This document shows positions 1 through 4,996 of a stretch of 6,811 nucleotides of DNA, piece by piece (the stretch's first letter is position 1; the number at the start of each line of letters is the position of its first letter). Source of the DNA: Pyrinomonadaceae bacterium (GTDB lineage: Bacteria; Acidobacteriota; Blastocatellia; Pyrinomonadales; Pyrinomonadaceae); assembly GCA_013695245.1 (NCBI GenBank), contig JACDAW010000524.1, positions 1 through 6,811 of the forward strand, in the 5' to 3' direction. Below the pieces are notes generated by a model that saw nothing but the letters and a program-made list of their open reading frames with translations, was not told the origin of the DNA and did not search any database. The translations under genes were made by a program, and so were the position numbers.

Positions 1-245
1 GGCGATAGTTCCCCGCGCAAGTATGAAGGAATAAGTGATTGAAAATCCGCGCAGCCGCCGATGTGTTCGAAGGCTGGAACGGTCGCCACAGTTTCGACCT
101 GCGCATTGTTCACCGCTTGTTCCGAGATGCGCGCCCAGATGCGCGAAGCCGCATCGTCTATTACTGACGAATCAATTTGCTCGTTGCGAATATCACCGAC
201 AACTTTGTCTAAGATAGCGTTAAGCTCTTTCGTATTACGCTTCAT
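1..245 (-). CDS. Probable anti-sigma / zinc-finger regulator partner of the ECF sigma factor, partial (runs off left edge)
   Basis: About 81 codons of an open minus-strand frame start at ATG 245-243 and run out of the window without a stop. The first ~50 residues are charged and helical. After them comes a motif of the form H-I-G-G-C-A-D-F-Q, then L-I-P-S-Y-L-R-G-E-L-S. That motif resembles the start of the zf-HC2-type anti-sigma zinc-finger region (C-x-x-F...YL-x-G-x-LS), which is normally followed by H-x3-C-x2-C just outside the window. The start lies inside the sigma-factor gene (11-bp overlap), an arrangement typical of translationally coupled sigma/anti-sigma pairs. Such proteins bind their cognate ECF sigma factor, often at the membrane; some carry a FecR domain further on. 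Seen: frame, overlap, motif. Inferred: the anti-sigma role. The zinc ligands and any membrane or FecR segment cannot be seen here. Confidence 0.6.
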   Translation of the reverse strand, partial: MKRNTKELNAILDKVVGDIRNEQIDSSVIDDAASRIWARISEQAVNNAQVETVATVPAFEHIGGCADFQSLIPSYLRGELS

Positions 246-822
246 GATGTTTCTCCAAGTATTGACTGATCTCCCGGCGTAGGCGCGTGCGCGCGCGATG
301 AAGTGTGACGGCGATGACCATCTGTGAAGTGCCGAGAAGTTCGGCGATTTGATTATTATCGTAACCTTCGATATAGCGCAGCGCGAAAACAATCGCGGCG
401 CGCTCGCCGAGCTTCGCAATCGCCTGCCGGATGAGCACGCGCAATTCGCGGCCGTCTTGCTCTTGCTCAGGACTTAAACCTGAAATTTTCAGCTCATGCG
501 TTGCTTCAATCGAGTCGAAAGGGATCAATTGAGCGCGCGTGCGACGGCGCATCAGGTCAAGCGCGGCGTTGACGGCGGCGCGGCGCAGGTAGCTCGCCGG
601 ACTGGGCGCAAAATCGCGTTGCTCTTTGTTTGAAGCTAGACGCAGAAAGATTGTCTGGAGGACATCTTCGGCATCCGTCATGCTGCCCGTGATGCGGTAT
701 GCGGTGCGAAGAATTTGCTCATGGTGTTCGCGGAAAAGAGTCTCAAGATCGCTGACTCCCATCGCGCCGGTAATCGCCGGTGTCGCGTTGAGCCGCGTCG
801 TTATCGCTGCCATCGGTTGCAC
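235..822 (-). CDS. ECF-type RNA polymerase sigma factor (sigma-70 family)
   Basis: A 195-aa protein from the chosen GTG start. Residues about 25-95 form sigma region 2, including a D-L-E-T-L-F-R-E-H segment and the region 2.2-like stretch ending T-D-A-E-D-V-L-Q-T-I-F-L-R-L. Residues about 132-185 form region 4, with an L-G-E-R-A-A-I-V-F-A-L-R-Y-I-E-G-Y motif followed by the HTH I-A-E-L-L-G-T-S and a basic end. There is no region 1.1 or 3, so this is the extracytoplasmic-function class, which recruits core RNA polymerase to a small regulon. The GTG at 822-820 is chosen because AAGGAG (829-834) lies 6 nt upstream. The frame is open further upstream to a TTG at 882 and an ATG at 852, but neither has such a ribosome site; ATG 813 is a second option. 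The gene is co-transcribed with the overlapping probable anti-sigma gene. ECF units often autoregulate. Confidence 0.93.
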   Translation of the reverse strand: MQPMAAITTRLNATPAITGAMGVSDLETLFREHHEQILRTAYRITGSMTDAEDVLQTIFLRLASNKEQRDFAPSPASYLRRAAVNAALDLMRRRTRAQLIPFDSIEATHELKISGLSPEQEQDGRELRVLIRQAIAKLGERAAIVFALRYIEGYDNNQIAELLGTSQMVIAVTLHRARTRLRREISQYLEKHHEA

Positions 823-828
823 ATCATT

Positions 829-834
829 CTCCTT
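829..834 (-). promoter_or_regulatory. Ribosome binding site that sets the sigma-factor start
   Basis: AAGGAG on the minus strand, 6 nt before GTG 822-820. It argues for a GTG start rather than the longer upstream frame, or the ATG 9 nt further in (spacing 15 nt). Confidence 0.65.
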
Positions 835-873
835 CACAGCCGTATTACACATAAAACGCGCGCCAGAGTAAAT

Positions 874-903
874 TATTAACAATCTAAAAAATTATTTTTT
901 CAA
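874..903 (-). promoter_or_regulatory. Possible promoter of the sigma/anti-sigma operon
   Basis: In the AT-rich stretch upstream of the sigma gene the minus strand reads TTGAAA (898-903), an 18-nt spacer, then TTAATA (874-879), about 50 nt before the GTG start. This is a reasonable but degenerate sigma-70-like match. AT-rich DNA gives such matches easily, and an ECF-specific autoregulatory promoter could lie here instead. Confidence 0.25.
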
Positions 904-1023
904 TCTCTCTTTGAGAAAGTTTGATTGATAGTGACGATGATGAATAAATTATCGAGTGATCATGCCGAAATAAGGGCGATCTTCCGCATTGTTCGCACCC
1001 CACCGTTTAAAAGTGAAAAATAT

Positions 1024-1152
1024 ATGAACGTTAAAATAAAACGAACTATTAATCGCTCGCTTCCGGTGATTATTCTTTTGTCTTTGTTCGCAGTGGCATC
1101 AGGCGGAGCGCGCCGCGCGGATGCGCGACGCGAGAAGCGGATAGATCGTTAA
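1024..1152 (+). CDS. Signal-peptide-only ORF: remnant or tiny secreted peptide
   Basis: A 42-codon frame with a textbook Sec signal: basic start (K-I-K-R), hydrophobic core L-P-V-I-I-L-L-S-L-F-A-V-A-S, and a possible cleavage region around A-D-A. Only a short, very basic tail (R-R-E-K-R-I-D-R) follows before TAA. It points away from the sigma gene. The ribosome site is weak (AAGTGA-like). It could be the surviving 5' end of a secreted-protein gene, a genuine micropeptide, or chance. I see no continuation of a mature domain in other frames before the terminator at 1175-1205. No function is proposed. Confidence 0.3.
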   Translation: MNVKIKRTINRSLPVIILLSLFAVASGGARRADARREKRIDR

Positions 1153-1174
1153 TAACGCAGTTGTGCTCATCGAA

Positions 1175-1205
1175 AACGGGCGGGGAGTTTGCAGTGCCGC
1201 CCGTT
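1175..1205 (-). terminator. Rho-independent terminator of the small-gene operon
   Basis: A perfect 9-bp inverted repeat, AACGGGCGG / CCGCCCGTT, around a 13-nt loop. On the minus strand the stem runs into TTTT and then CG. It lies about 25 bp after the stop of the last small gene (1231), so it most likely ends that operon. The stem is GC-rich enough to stop plus-strand transcription too, but that side has no T-run. Confidence 0.6.
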
Positions 1206-1230
1206 CCGATTCATATTACGAAAGAGCTGA

Positions 1231-1653
1231 TTAGTGCCCCACGGCAGTTCGTTGGAAAAATGCTTTACCTTCCGCATCCTCCCATGAAATATCCAGTACG
1301 TAAGGTCTAACTTTACCCGTGACTACTTTAAGGCGTTCCAACTGGTCGTGATTTGGGGATGCTGGTTTTCCGTCGATCCAAGTTCTGTGTAGCAGGATGA
1401 CCTTCTCTTTCGGTCGGATAGATTTTATAGCTTCAAAGCTAATATGAACTCGTGAAGGGCCGCCGCCCGGCGTTTCTTCATCTTTTAGAAAGACGGTTAG
1501 AATCTCGACACACTTCAGGTCTTGATCAGTTGCATTCATCAACTCTAATAGAACCTCATCTCCTTCATCTATGAAGCTTACGGCAAATGGCTCCTCTGGC
1601 TTGCTCATGAGATAATGTTTCGCGTCATGACTAACAAGTTTCGTTTGACTCAT
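1231..1653 (-). CDS. Hypothetical protein, 140 aa; last gene of the small-gene operon
   Basis: Not recognised. A soluble, acidic-to-neutral protein with no signal peptide, no membrane segment and no cysteine cluster; there is one cysteine (about residue 48). Alternating hydrophobic stretches (V-L-L-E-L-M-N-A-T; V-E-I-L-T-V-F-L-K; V-R-P-Y-V-L-D-I-S-W) suggest a mostly beta, perhaps Ig-like sandwich. A G-G-G-P turn sits near residue 63. Start ATG 1653-1651 has an AAGG about 9 nt upstream. The gene begins 11 bp after the stop of the two-TM gene, so they are probably co-transcribed. Its first ten bases match those of that upstream gene (both proteins start M-S-Q), which may be chance or short duplication. 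Real coding is likely from the length, ribosome site and operon position; function unknown. Confidence 0.75.
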   Translation of the reverse strand: MSQTKLVSHDAKHYLMSKPEEPFAVSFIDEGDEVLLELMNATDQDLKCVEILTVFLKDEETPGGGPSRVHISFEAIKSIRPKEKVILLHRTWIDGKPASPNHDQLERLKVVTGKVRPYVLDISWEDAEGKAFFQRTAVGH

Positions 1654-1664
1654 TCATGGTTACC

Positions 1665-1883
1665 TTAATCATTCTTTGCTGGCACTGTCCTTGCCAATGA
1701 ATATAAAATCGCTCCCGTGGCAAGTATTACCACTCCTCCAATAAGCAGCGCGCTGCTGGCTCGTGCTGTAGTGGTCGTAACTTCAGTCAAGGATAGCGCG
1801 GTGAAAATAAGCATAAGAACAACGCCTATCGCCAACAGAACTAAACCCTGTGCCCTACGCGTACCCGGTGCCCTTTGACTCAT
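1665..1883 (-). CDS. Small two-transmembrane-segment protein, 72 aa, unknown function
   Basis: A basic N-terminus (R-A-P-G-T-R-R) is followed by two hydrophobic helices at about residues 12-31 and 43-63, joined by a short T-rich loop (V-T-T-T-T-A) and ending in a short charged tail. This predicts a small inner-membrane hairpin with both ends in the cytoplasm by the positive-inside rule. The start is secure: AGGAGGT (1890-1896) lies 6 nt before ATG 1883-1881. It sits 17 bp after the stop of the 90-aa gene and 11 bp before the 140-aa gene, inside one apparent operon. No family is recognised; by shape it could be an accessory or anchor protein, but nothing shows a partner. Confidence 0.75.
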   Translation of the reverse strand: MSQRAPGTRRAQGLVLLAIGVVLMLIFTALSLTEVTTTTARASSALLIGGVVILATGAILYSLARTVPAKND

Positions 1884-1900
1884 TTTCGTACCTCCTATCG

Positions 1901-2173
1901 TTACCTTACTTCTGCCTTACTCTGATCGGTTAATTTCTGTTCTTTCATGAACTGCTTTTTCTCTTCCTGCCATGTGTCCGCCATGCGCTCCAAACTGGGC
2001 TTATAGCGCTCGAAATCTTGTCCGACTAAATCAGCCGTTGATTTAGTGACATGGAACGCAGGAGTCTGGTCAGGGTCATCATTATGCGCTGGCATCGCAA
2101 ACAGCTCAGTGGTCGCGTCATCGATAACCACCGTCACTTCACACCACTCTACGTTCTGTTTGCCCACTTCCAT
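1901..2173 (-). CDS. Hypothetical protein, 90 aa, unknown function
   Basis: Not recognised. The N-terminal half reads as beta strands (V-E-W-C-E-V-T-V-V-I-D-D), then a D/N-rich turn (N-D-D-P-D-Q-T-P), then an amphipathic, strongly charged helical second half rich in E, K and Q (residues about 52-90). There is no signal peptide and no membrane segment. One cysteine is present at about residue 11. ATG 2173-2171 is preceded by AAGGAG (2182-2187) at 8 nt. It lies 65 bp downstream of the omega-like gene and 17 bp upstream of the two-TM gene, consistent with a shared transcript. Confidence 0.7.
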   Translation of the reverse strand: MEVGKQNVEWCEVTVVIDDATTELFAMPAHNDDPDQTPAFHVTKSTADLVGQDFERYKPSLERMADTWQEEKKQFMKEQKLTDQSKAEVR

Positions 2174-2238
2174 TCCCCTTTCTCCTTAGATACTCACACG
2201 ATGCGCCTGAATGCCGTTGAATTTATTGTGGTCGCTAT

Positions 2239-2523
2239 TTATCGAGCCACAGCTTCAACTGATTTTTCATCGCTACTATCTGCTTTGTCCTTGTCATTGA
2301 TCGTGTAAGGCACTAATCCTTGTTTGACTTCTTCGAGAGCAATACTTGTATTTTTGCTTCTCTTCGGGTCAACATCGATCCGGGGACGTGAGCCATGCAG
2401 AAGTTGCTTTGTTCTTAAAACCGCCACGCTGACGAGCCGAAACCTTGAGTCCACACCCTGCCATTGCTCCTCGTTCATGATGTTGCTGAAGCTATTATGT
2501 GTTGTTTTATCTGTCTTATTCAT
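2239..2523 (-). CDS. RNA polymerase omega-subunit-like protein (RpoZ family)
   Basis: A 94-aa protein whose residues about 24-73 match the omega fold: V-D-S-R-F-R-L-V (helix 1), then V-A-V-L-R-T-K-Q-L-L-H-G-S-R-P-R-I (the family's A-x-R-A-x-Q-L-x-x-G motif), then T-S-I-A-L-E-E-V-K-Q-G-L-V-P-Y (the A-L-E-E-V-x-x-G-x-V helix). Omega helps assemble beta-prime into core RNA polymerase and influences promoter choice and ppGpp response. The ~20-residue N-terminal extension and acidic C-tail are additions. Start ATG 2523-2521 has AGGA at 7 nt. rpoZ usually sits beside gmk; here it is among unknown small genes, so it may be a paralogue or an island-borne omega rather than the housekeeping copy. The family call is by eye from motifs; a paralogue role is inference. 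Confidence 0.75.
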   Translation of the reverse strand: MNKTDKTTHNSFSNIMNEEQWQGVDSRFRLVSVAVLRTKQLLHGSRPRIDVDPKRSKNTSIALEEVKQGLVPYTINDKDKADSSDEKSVEAVAR

Positions 2524-2600
2524 AAGGCATTCCTATCTCTCTATAATTTTGTTTGTTTAAAGAAGCATATCGCACGGATACGTCATTTACCAGATGCTCG

Positions 2601-2807
2601 CTAAATGTGCTTGAGCATGTAAACCATCACCGGCACTACCAAAATAGCGATGGCGATAATGTGCAGCCAGCTCATTGCTGAATGATGGCAGTAAGGGCAT
2701 TTCATCTCCCAAACTCGCAAGACTCCTTTACACTCGCGGCAATGCTTTATCATTTCTGTCCTTACCTGTCGTCCTTGCGGTTGTTCCAGTAAACGCGACT
2801 GCGCCAC
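2601..2807 (-). CDS. Small zinc-ribbon protein with C-terminal membrane anchor
   Basis: Two C-x2-C knuckles, C-R-E-C at about residues 23-26 and C-P-Y-C at 37-40, form a likely zinc ribbon. It is followed by one transmembrane helix (about 47-65: W-L-H-I-I-A-I-A-I-L-V-V-P-V) and a short tail. This predicts a tail-anchored protein with the ribbon in the cytoplasm. Two starts are credible: GTG 2807 (AAGGA 8 nt upstream, 5 bp after the previous stop; 68 aa) and ATG 2753-2751 (TAAGGA at 2759-2764, 5 nt upstream; 50 aa). The shorter form begins M-I-K-H-C, right at the ribbon, as many such proteins do, so the extra 18 residues may be non-native. The partner is unknown. It follows another zinc-binding gene directly. 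Confidence 0.72.
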   Translation of the reverse strand: MAQSRLLEQPQGRQVRTEMIKHCRECKGVLRVWEMKCPYCHHSAMSWLHIIAIAILVVPVMVYMLKHI

Positions 2808-2812
2808 GCTCT

Positions 2813-3055
2813 CTATCCTTCACTGAACACGCGCATCCATCCTGTCCCCGCGCAAGTAAGACATGAAGAGGTGGCACTGCTCCTACCGGTGCCTTCACAC
2901 TTCTGACATTTCCCCGCCGGTTGAGCGACCGTGACATGCCCCTTCCCGCCGCAGACAAGACACGAGATGATGTAGCCTACGGAGACGGCTCTTTTCCCCG
3001 TGCCCGCGCACCATGCACACGTCTGCGGTGCATGAATTCTTTGCGGCTGGCTCAC
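2813..3055 (-). CDS. Free-standing DnaJ-type zinc-finger (CxxCxGxG) protein, 80 aa
   Basis: Four C-x2-C-x-G-x-G repeats lie at residues 13-20 (C-A-W-C-A-G-T-G), 32-39, 50-57 and 65-72, the same number and layout as the cysteine-rich central domain of DnaJ/Hsp40, which binds two zinc ions. There is no J domain (no HPD motif) and no C-terminal substrate domain, so it cannot act as a normal DnaJ. Stand-alone domains of this type may bind zinc, unfolded protein or RNA, or act in disulphide chemistry; which applies here is unknown. The start is GTG 3055-3053, overlapping the TGA of the previous gene by 4 bp (GTGA). The SD is poor, so translation is probably coupled. The zinc-ribbon membrane gene begins 5 bp after its stop. 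Confidence 0.82.
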   Translation of the reverse strand: MSQPQRIHAPQTCAWCAGTGKRAVSVGYIISCLVCGGKGHVTVAQPAGKCQKCEGTGRSSATSSCLTCAGTGWMRVFSEG

Positions 3056-3282
3056 CCGTCACCGTTTTTCTGAGAATTCGTCAGACCTACCGTCAAGCGT
3101 GGTTTATCTTTAACGGGCAACGGCTCACCTTGCAGAGCACGGTGCCCATCCGTATTTCCGTGCGACCTATTGGGCGACTGGACTAATCCATGCCGGGTGT
3201 GTGCTTTCCAAAGGCGATTTGAAAAGTTTGAATAGATCGGACTCTCCGGTAGTCCAAGATCATTTTCATCATACTTCGCCAT
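3052..3282 (-). CDS. Hypothetical protein, 76 aa, unknown function
   Basis: The frame is open for 126 codons, but ATG 3282-3280 is the likely start: AAGGAG lies 7 nt upstream, and the longer frame overlaps the NTF2-like gene. The protein is hydrophilic and probably partly disordered, rich in N, H, K, R, P and G, with an early acidic patch (M-A-K-Y-D-E-N-D-L-G-L-P-E) and no cysteine, signal or membrane segment. It ends in N-G-D-G with TGA overlapping the GTG of the zinc-finger gene. No family is recognised. Its reality rests on the strong ribosome site and tight coupling to a recognisable gene. Confidence 0.55.
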   Translation of the reverse strand: MAKYDENDLGLPESPIYSNFSNRLWKAHTRHGLVQSPNRSHGNTDGHRALQGEPLPVKDKPRLTVGLTNSQKNGDG

Positions 3283-3331
3283 TATCGTTCTCCTTGTAAG
3301 TTGACGCTGATAGTAGCCAGCACCAACAGCT

Positions 3332-3577
3332 TCATTTTTCTCCCAGACGCGCCGTGCGTGACGCAACCACCTGCCAACGTTCCTGCTGCTTCTCATACAC
3401 TTTGCTGAGTTGGTAAAAACCGCTGAAGTCACGACCTTTGAACCGGCTTTTCACCGTCGCATGTCCCGTGAACACGGCTCTATTTCCATCAACATGTGTA
3501 TTAACATCATTAAGGTTGATGATCTCGTCTGTGAGGTCGCCGGACTTGTAGATGCCGATTCCAAGAATGCGCTTCAT
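3332..3577 (-). CDS. DUF4440 / NTF2-like protein, N-terminally shortened
   Basis: About 81 aa. Residues from V-F-T-G-H-A-T-V-K to V-V-A-S-R-T-A-R-L fit the C-terminal beta sheet of the DUF4440/SnoaL-like NTF2 fold, where the usual pattern is 'V-x-T-G...G-x-D-F-S-G...Y-x-K-x-x-x-R-W-Q-V-V-A-S'. The front helices and first strands are missing (typical members are 120-150 aa). Upstream the frame stays open to a TAG near 3698, but that segment is S/T/P-rich, has no ATG and does not look like the missing part. Starts are ATG 3577-3575 or TTG 3586-3584; neither has a strong SD. Either it is a truncated copy left when the locus was rearranged, or a short version using the downstream half. It is first in the small-gene operon, about 110 nt behind the consensus-like promoter. 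Confidence 0.6.
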   Translation of the reverse strand: MKRILGIGIYKSGDLTDEIINLNDVNTHVDGNRAVFTGHATVKSRFKGRDFSGFYQLSKVYEKQQERWQVVASRTARLGEK

Positions 3578-3692
3578 GTATTCCAACTTCTTTCTACAGG
3601 GATCGCTTAAGGTGGTGGAGCTAGTGACTTCAGGTGATCTGGGTGATTCCAGAGGAGCTGAGAAGGGAGTTGAGCCGGACTCGATTCTTGAT

Positions 3693-3713
3693 AACTATAT
3701 GTTATATATAGTT
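3693..3713. promoter_or_regulatory. Inverted repeat over the -10 region: candidate operator
   Basis: AACTATAT-GTTAT-ATATAGTT is a perfect 8-bp inverted repeat with a 5-bp spacer, covering the -10 and part of the spacer of the minus-strand promoter. A dimer bound here would block RNA polymerase. The HTH gene starts about 85 bp away on the other strand, making its product the obvious candidate; that link is inference. In such AT-rich DNA an 8-bp repeat can also arise by chance. Confidence 0.4.
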
Positions 3714-3723
3714 TATATGTCAA
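3694..3723 (-). promoter_or_regulatory. Strong sigma-70-like promoter for the small-gene operon
   Basis: The minus strand shows TTGACA (3718-3723, a perfect -35), an 18-nt AT-only-plus-one-C spacer, and TATAGT (3694-3699, five of six -10 bases). Transcription would start near 3687, giving a leader of about 110 nt before the NTF2-like start. An alternative -10 (ATATAG, spacer 17) overlaps it. The site is the best promoter in the window. Confidence 0.6.
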
Positions 3724-3740
3724 GAATAAAATATATCGTA

Positions 3741-3769
3741 TAGACAATATATCTCATATATGATAAATA
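3741..3769 (+). promoter_or_regulatory. Possible promoter of the HTH gene with a palindrome in its spacer
   Basis: TAGACA (3741-3746), a 17-nt spacer, then TAAATA (3764-3769), about 28 nt before the TTG start. The -10 is poor. The spacer contains the perfect 10-bp palindrome TCATATATGA (3754-3763), which could be a second regulator site. It differs from the dyad at 3693-3713, so one shared operator sequence is not shown. Confidence 0.3.
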
Positions 3770-3782
3770 ACAACATCAGTAT

Positions 3783-3788
3783 GGAGGG
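3783..3788 (+). promoter_or_regulatory. Ribosome binding site for the TTG start of the HTH gene
   Basis: GGAGGG lies 8 nt before TTG 3797-3799. The only nearby ATG (3781) is out of frame and stops after nine codons, so the TTG start is preferred. Confidence 0.6.
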
Positions 3789-3796
3789 CGCGCATT

Positions 3797-4021
3797 TTGA
3801 TCGAGATTAAAGTTGATGGATTATTGGAAGATCACGGGCGATCTTTCTATTGGTTGGCTAAAGAGACGGGTATCAGTCACACAACGCTGTGGCGCTTGAA
3901 GAAAGGCAAGGCGCTGGGAATTAACTTTGATACTTTAGAAAAAATTTGTCAGGCGCTTAGTTGTCAACCGGGCGACGTGCTGACGCTCGCGGCTGTGAAG
4001 AAGAAAAGACGTAGCGGTTAA
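3797..4021 (+). CDS. Short Cro/CI-type HTH transcriptional regulator (HTH_26 / YozG-like)
   Basis: A 74-aa protein that is almost entirely one HTH domain. Residues 17-34 hold helices 2 and 3 (F-Y-W-L-A-K-E-T-G-I-S-H-T-T-L-W-R-L), then K-K-G-K, then the family signature I-N-F-D-T-L-E-K-I-C-Q-A-L-S-C-Q-P-G-D-V-L at 42-62. It ends in a basic K-K-K-R-R tail. Members bind operator DNA as dimers and usually repress their own and neighbouring genes; there is no sensor domain. The TTG start is supported by GGAGGG 8 nt upstream. It is transcribed away from the small-gene operon across an AT-rich region with dyads, so it probably controls that operon. It is not visibly paired with a toxin. Confidence 0.88.
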   Translation: MIEIKVDGLLEDHGRSFYWLAKETGISHTTLWRLKKGKALGINFDTLEKICQALSCQPGDVLTLAAVKKKRRSG

Positions 4022-4051
4022 GAACAGTTTTGCGCTTAATTTTACGTCTTT
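4005..4051. terminator. Weak inverted repeat between convergent genes: possible terminator
   Basis: A perfect 9-bp repeat, AAAGACGTA (4005-4013) and TACGTCTTT (4043-4051), encloses a smaller TTAAG/CTTAA pair. It overlaps the last codons of the HTH gene and lies between that gene and the convergent desaturase gene. There is no clear T-run on either side, so intrinsic termination is doubtful. Confidence 0.3.
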
Positions 4052-4107
4052 CGGACTTACCTCACTGGCAAAGCTTCCAACGCAGCGATTTTTAATCTGC
4101 TTCTCAT

Positions 4108-4989
4108 TCATCCTTTATCCTTAGTGCCCACAGGAACGAATTGTTGCCCGGCGGATGCAGCATTTGAGGGGGCAAGTTTGATTCCTTTAGCTAAGCCTAA
4201 GAATTGGAGCAAACGAATACCCCACCAATTAAGATCAATCTCATACCAAGCAAGCCCATGCCGTGCTGCTGCCGGATAAGCATGGTGATTATTGTGCCAA
4301 CCCTCGCCGAACGTCAGTAGCGCGACCCACCAGTTGTTACGCGAATCGTCGTCGGTCGCAAAGCGGCGCGTGCCCCACATGTGCGTTGCCGAATTAACGA
4401 GCCACGTGGCATGAAGCGCGGTCGTGACGCGAAAAAAGACGCCCCACAAAAAAACTGACCAGCCGAAAGCAAAGAGCAAAACCAATCCAAGAATCACGAG
4501 CGGCATGTAGTAAAAGCGATTGAGGAAAACGTGGACGCGATCTTTGTAGAGATCGGGCGCGTAGCGGCGCAAAACTGATTCGGAATGTTGTTGTGCCGTT
4601 CCCGTTAGAATCCAGCCCGCGTGCGCCCACCAACCGCCTTCGCGCGGCGTGTGCGGATCGACTCCGGGAACTTCCGTGTGTTGATGATGAATGCGGTGCG
4701 TCGCCACCCAATTGATCGCTCCGTCTTGTAGGGCGAGCATTCCGCAGACGGTCAAAATGTATTCAACTGTCTTCGGCGTCTTAAACCCGCGATGCGTGAG
4801 CAGGCGATGATAACCCATGCCGATTCCAAGACTGCCTGCGAGCCAGTAGAGAAAGACGGCAGAAACAATTCCTTGCCAACTCGGAAAGAAAAGTGCCGCC
4901 ACTGCGCCGACGTGGAAGAAGGATATGAACGTCGTGTTGACCCAATGGATGCCGCTTTTCCGCTCGCTTATAGTTGATTCAGCCTGCAT
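4108..4989 (-). CDS. Acyl-CoA / fatty-acid desaturase (delta-9 type, membrane di-iron)
   Basis: A 293-aa integral membrane enzyme that introduces a cis double bond into saturated acyl chains using O2 and an electron donor. All three histidine boxes are present: H-R-L-L-T-H (residues 61-66), H-R-I-H-H (98-102) and H-N-N-H-H (232-236), plus the conserved N-S-A-T-H (H203). Together these ligate the two irons. Hydrophobic segments at about 20-60, 80-100, 160-180 and 185-205 fit the usual four-helix layout. Length matches bacterial acyl-CoA desaturases without a cytochrome b5 domain. ATG 4989-4987 is chosen: it lies 7 bp after the infA stop, whereas ATG 5037 would overlap infA by 41 bp. The SD is weak, so coupling to infA is likely. 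It would keep membranes fluid, especially in the cold. Positional specificity cannot be read from the sequence. Confidence 0.92.
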   Translation of the reverse strand: MQAESTISERKSGIHWVNTTFISFFHVGAVAALFFPSWQGIVSAVFLYWLAGSLGIGMGYHRLLTHRGFKTPKTVEYILTVCGMLALQDGAINWVATHRIHHQHTEVPGVDPHTPREGGWWAHAGWILTGTAQQHSESVLRRYAPDLYKDRVHVFLNRFYYMPLVILGLVLLFAFGWSVFLWGVFFRVTTALHATWLVNSATHMWGTRRFATDDDSRNNWWVALLTFGEGWHNNHHAYPAAARHGLAWYEIDLNWWGIRLLQFLGLAKGIKLAPSNAASAGQQFVPVGTKDKG

Positions 4990-4996
4990 GTTTATT

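Noticed and set aside
35..282. Two plus-strand ORFs at the left edge
   Set aside because: They are antisense to the probable anti-sigma start, whose frame overlaps the sigma gene in the usual coupled way.
2051..2560. Plus-strand ORFs of 85 and 78 codons opposite the omega and 90-aa genes
   Set aside because: They lie antisense to better supported genes that have ribosome sites and family motifs. The hydrophobic look comes from reading the opposite strand.
2728..2958. 76-codon minus-strand ORF overlapping both zinc-binding genes
   Set aside because: Conflicts with the C-x2-C-x-G-x-G frame and the zinc-ribbon frame, both with clear motifs.
3690..3780. AT-rich repeat-like region as a replication origin or att site
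   Set aside because: No iterons, DnaA boxes or integrase nearby. A divergent promoter explains the composition.
3797..4021. HTH protein as the antitoxin of a toxin-antitoxin pair
   Set aside because: No toxin-like small gene lies beside it in the same direction, and the fold is the YozG-like regulator type.
4394..4711. 105-codon minus-strand ORF inside the desaturase gene
   Set aside because: Out-of-frame shadow, low-complexity S/R-rich, while the desaturase frame has all its catalytic histidines.
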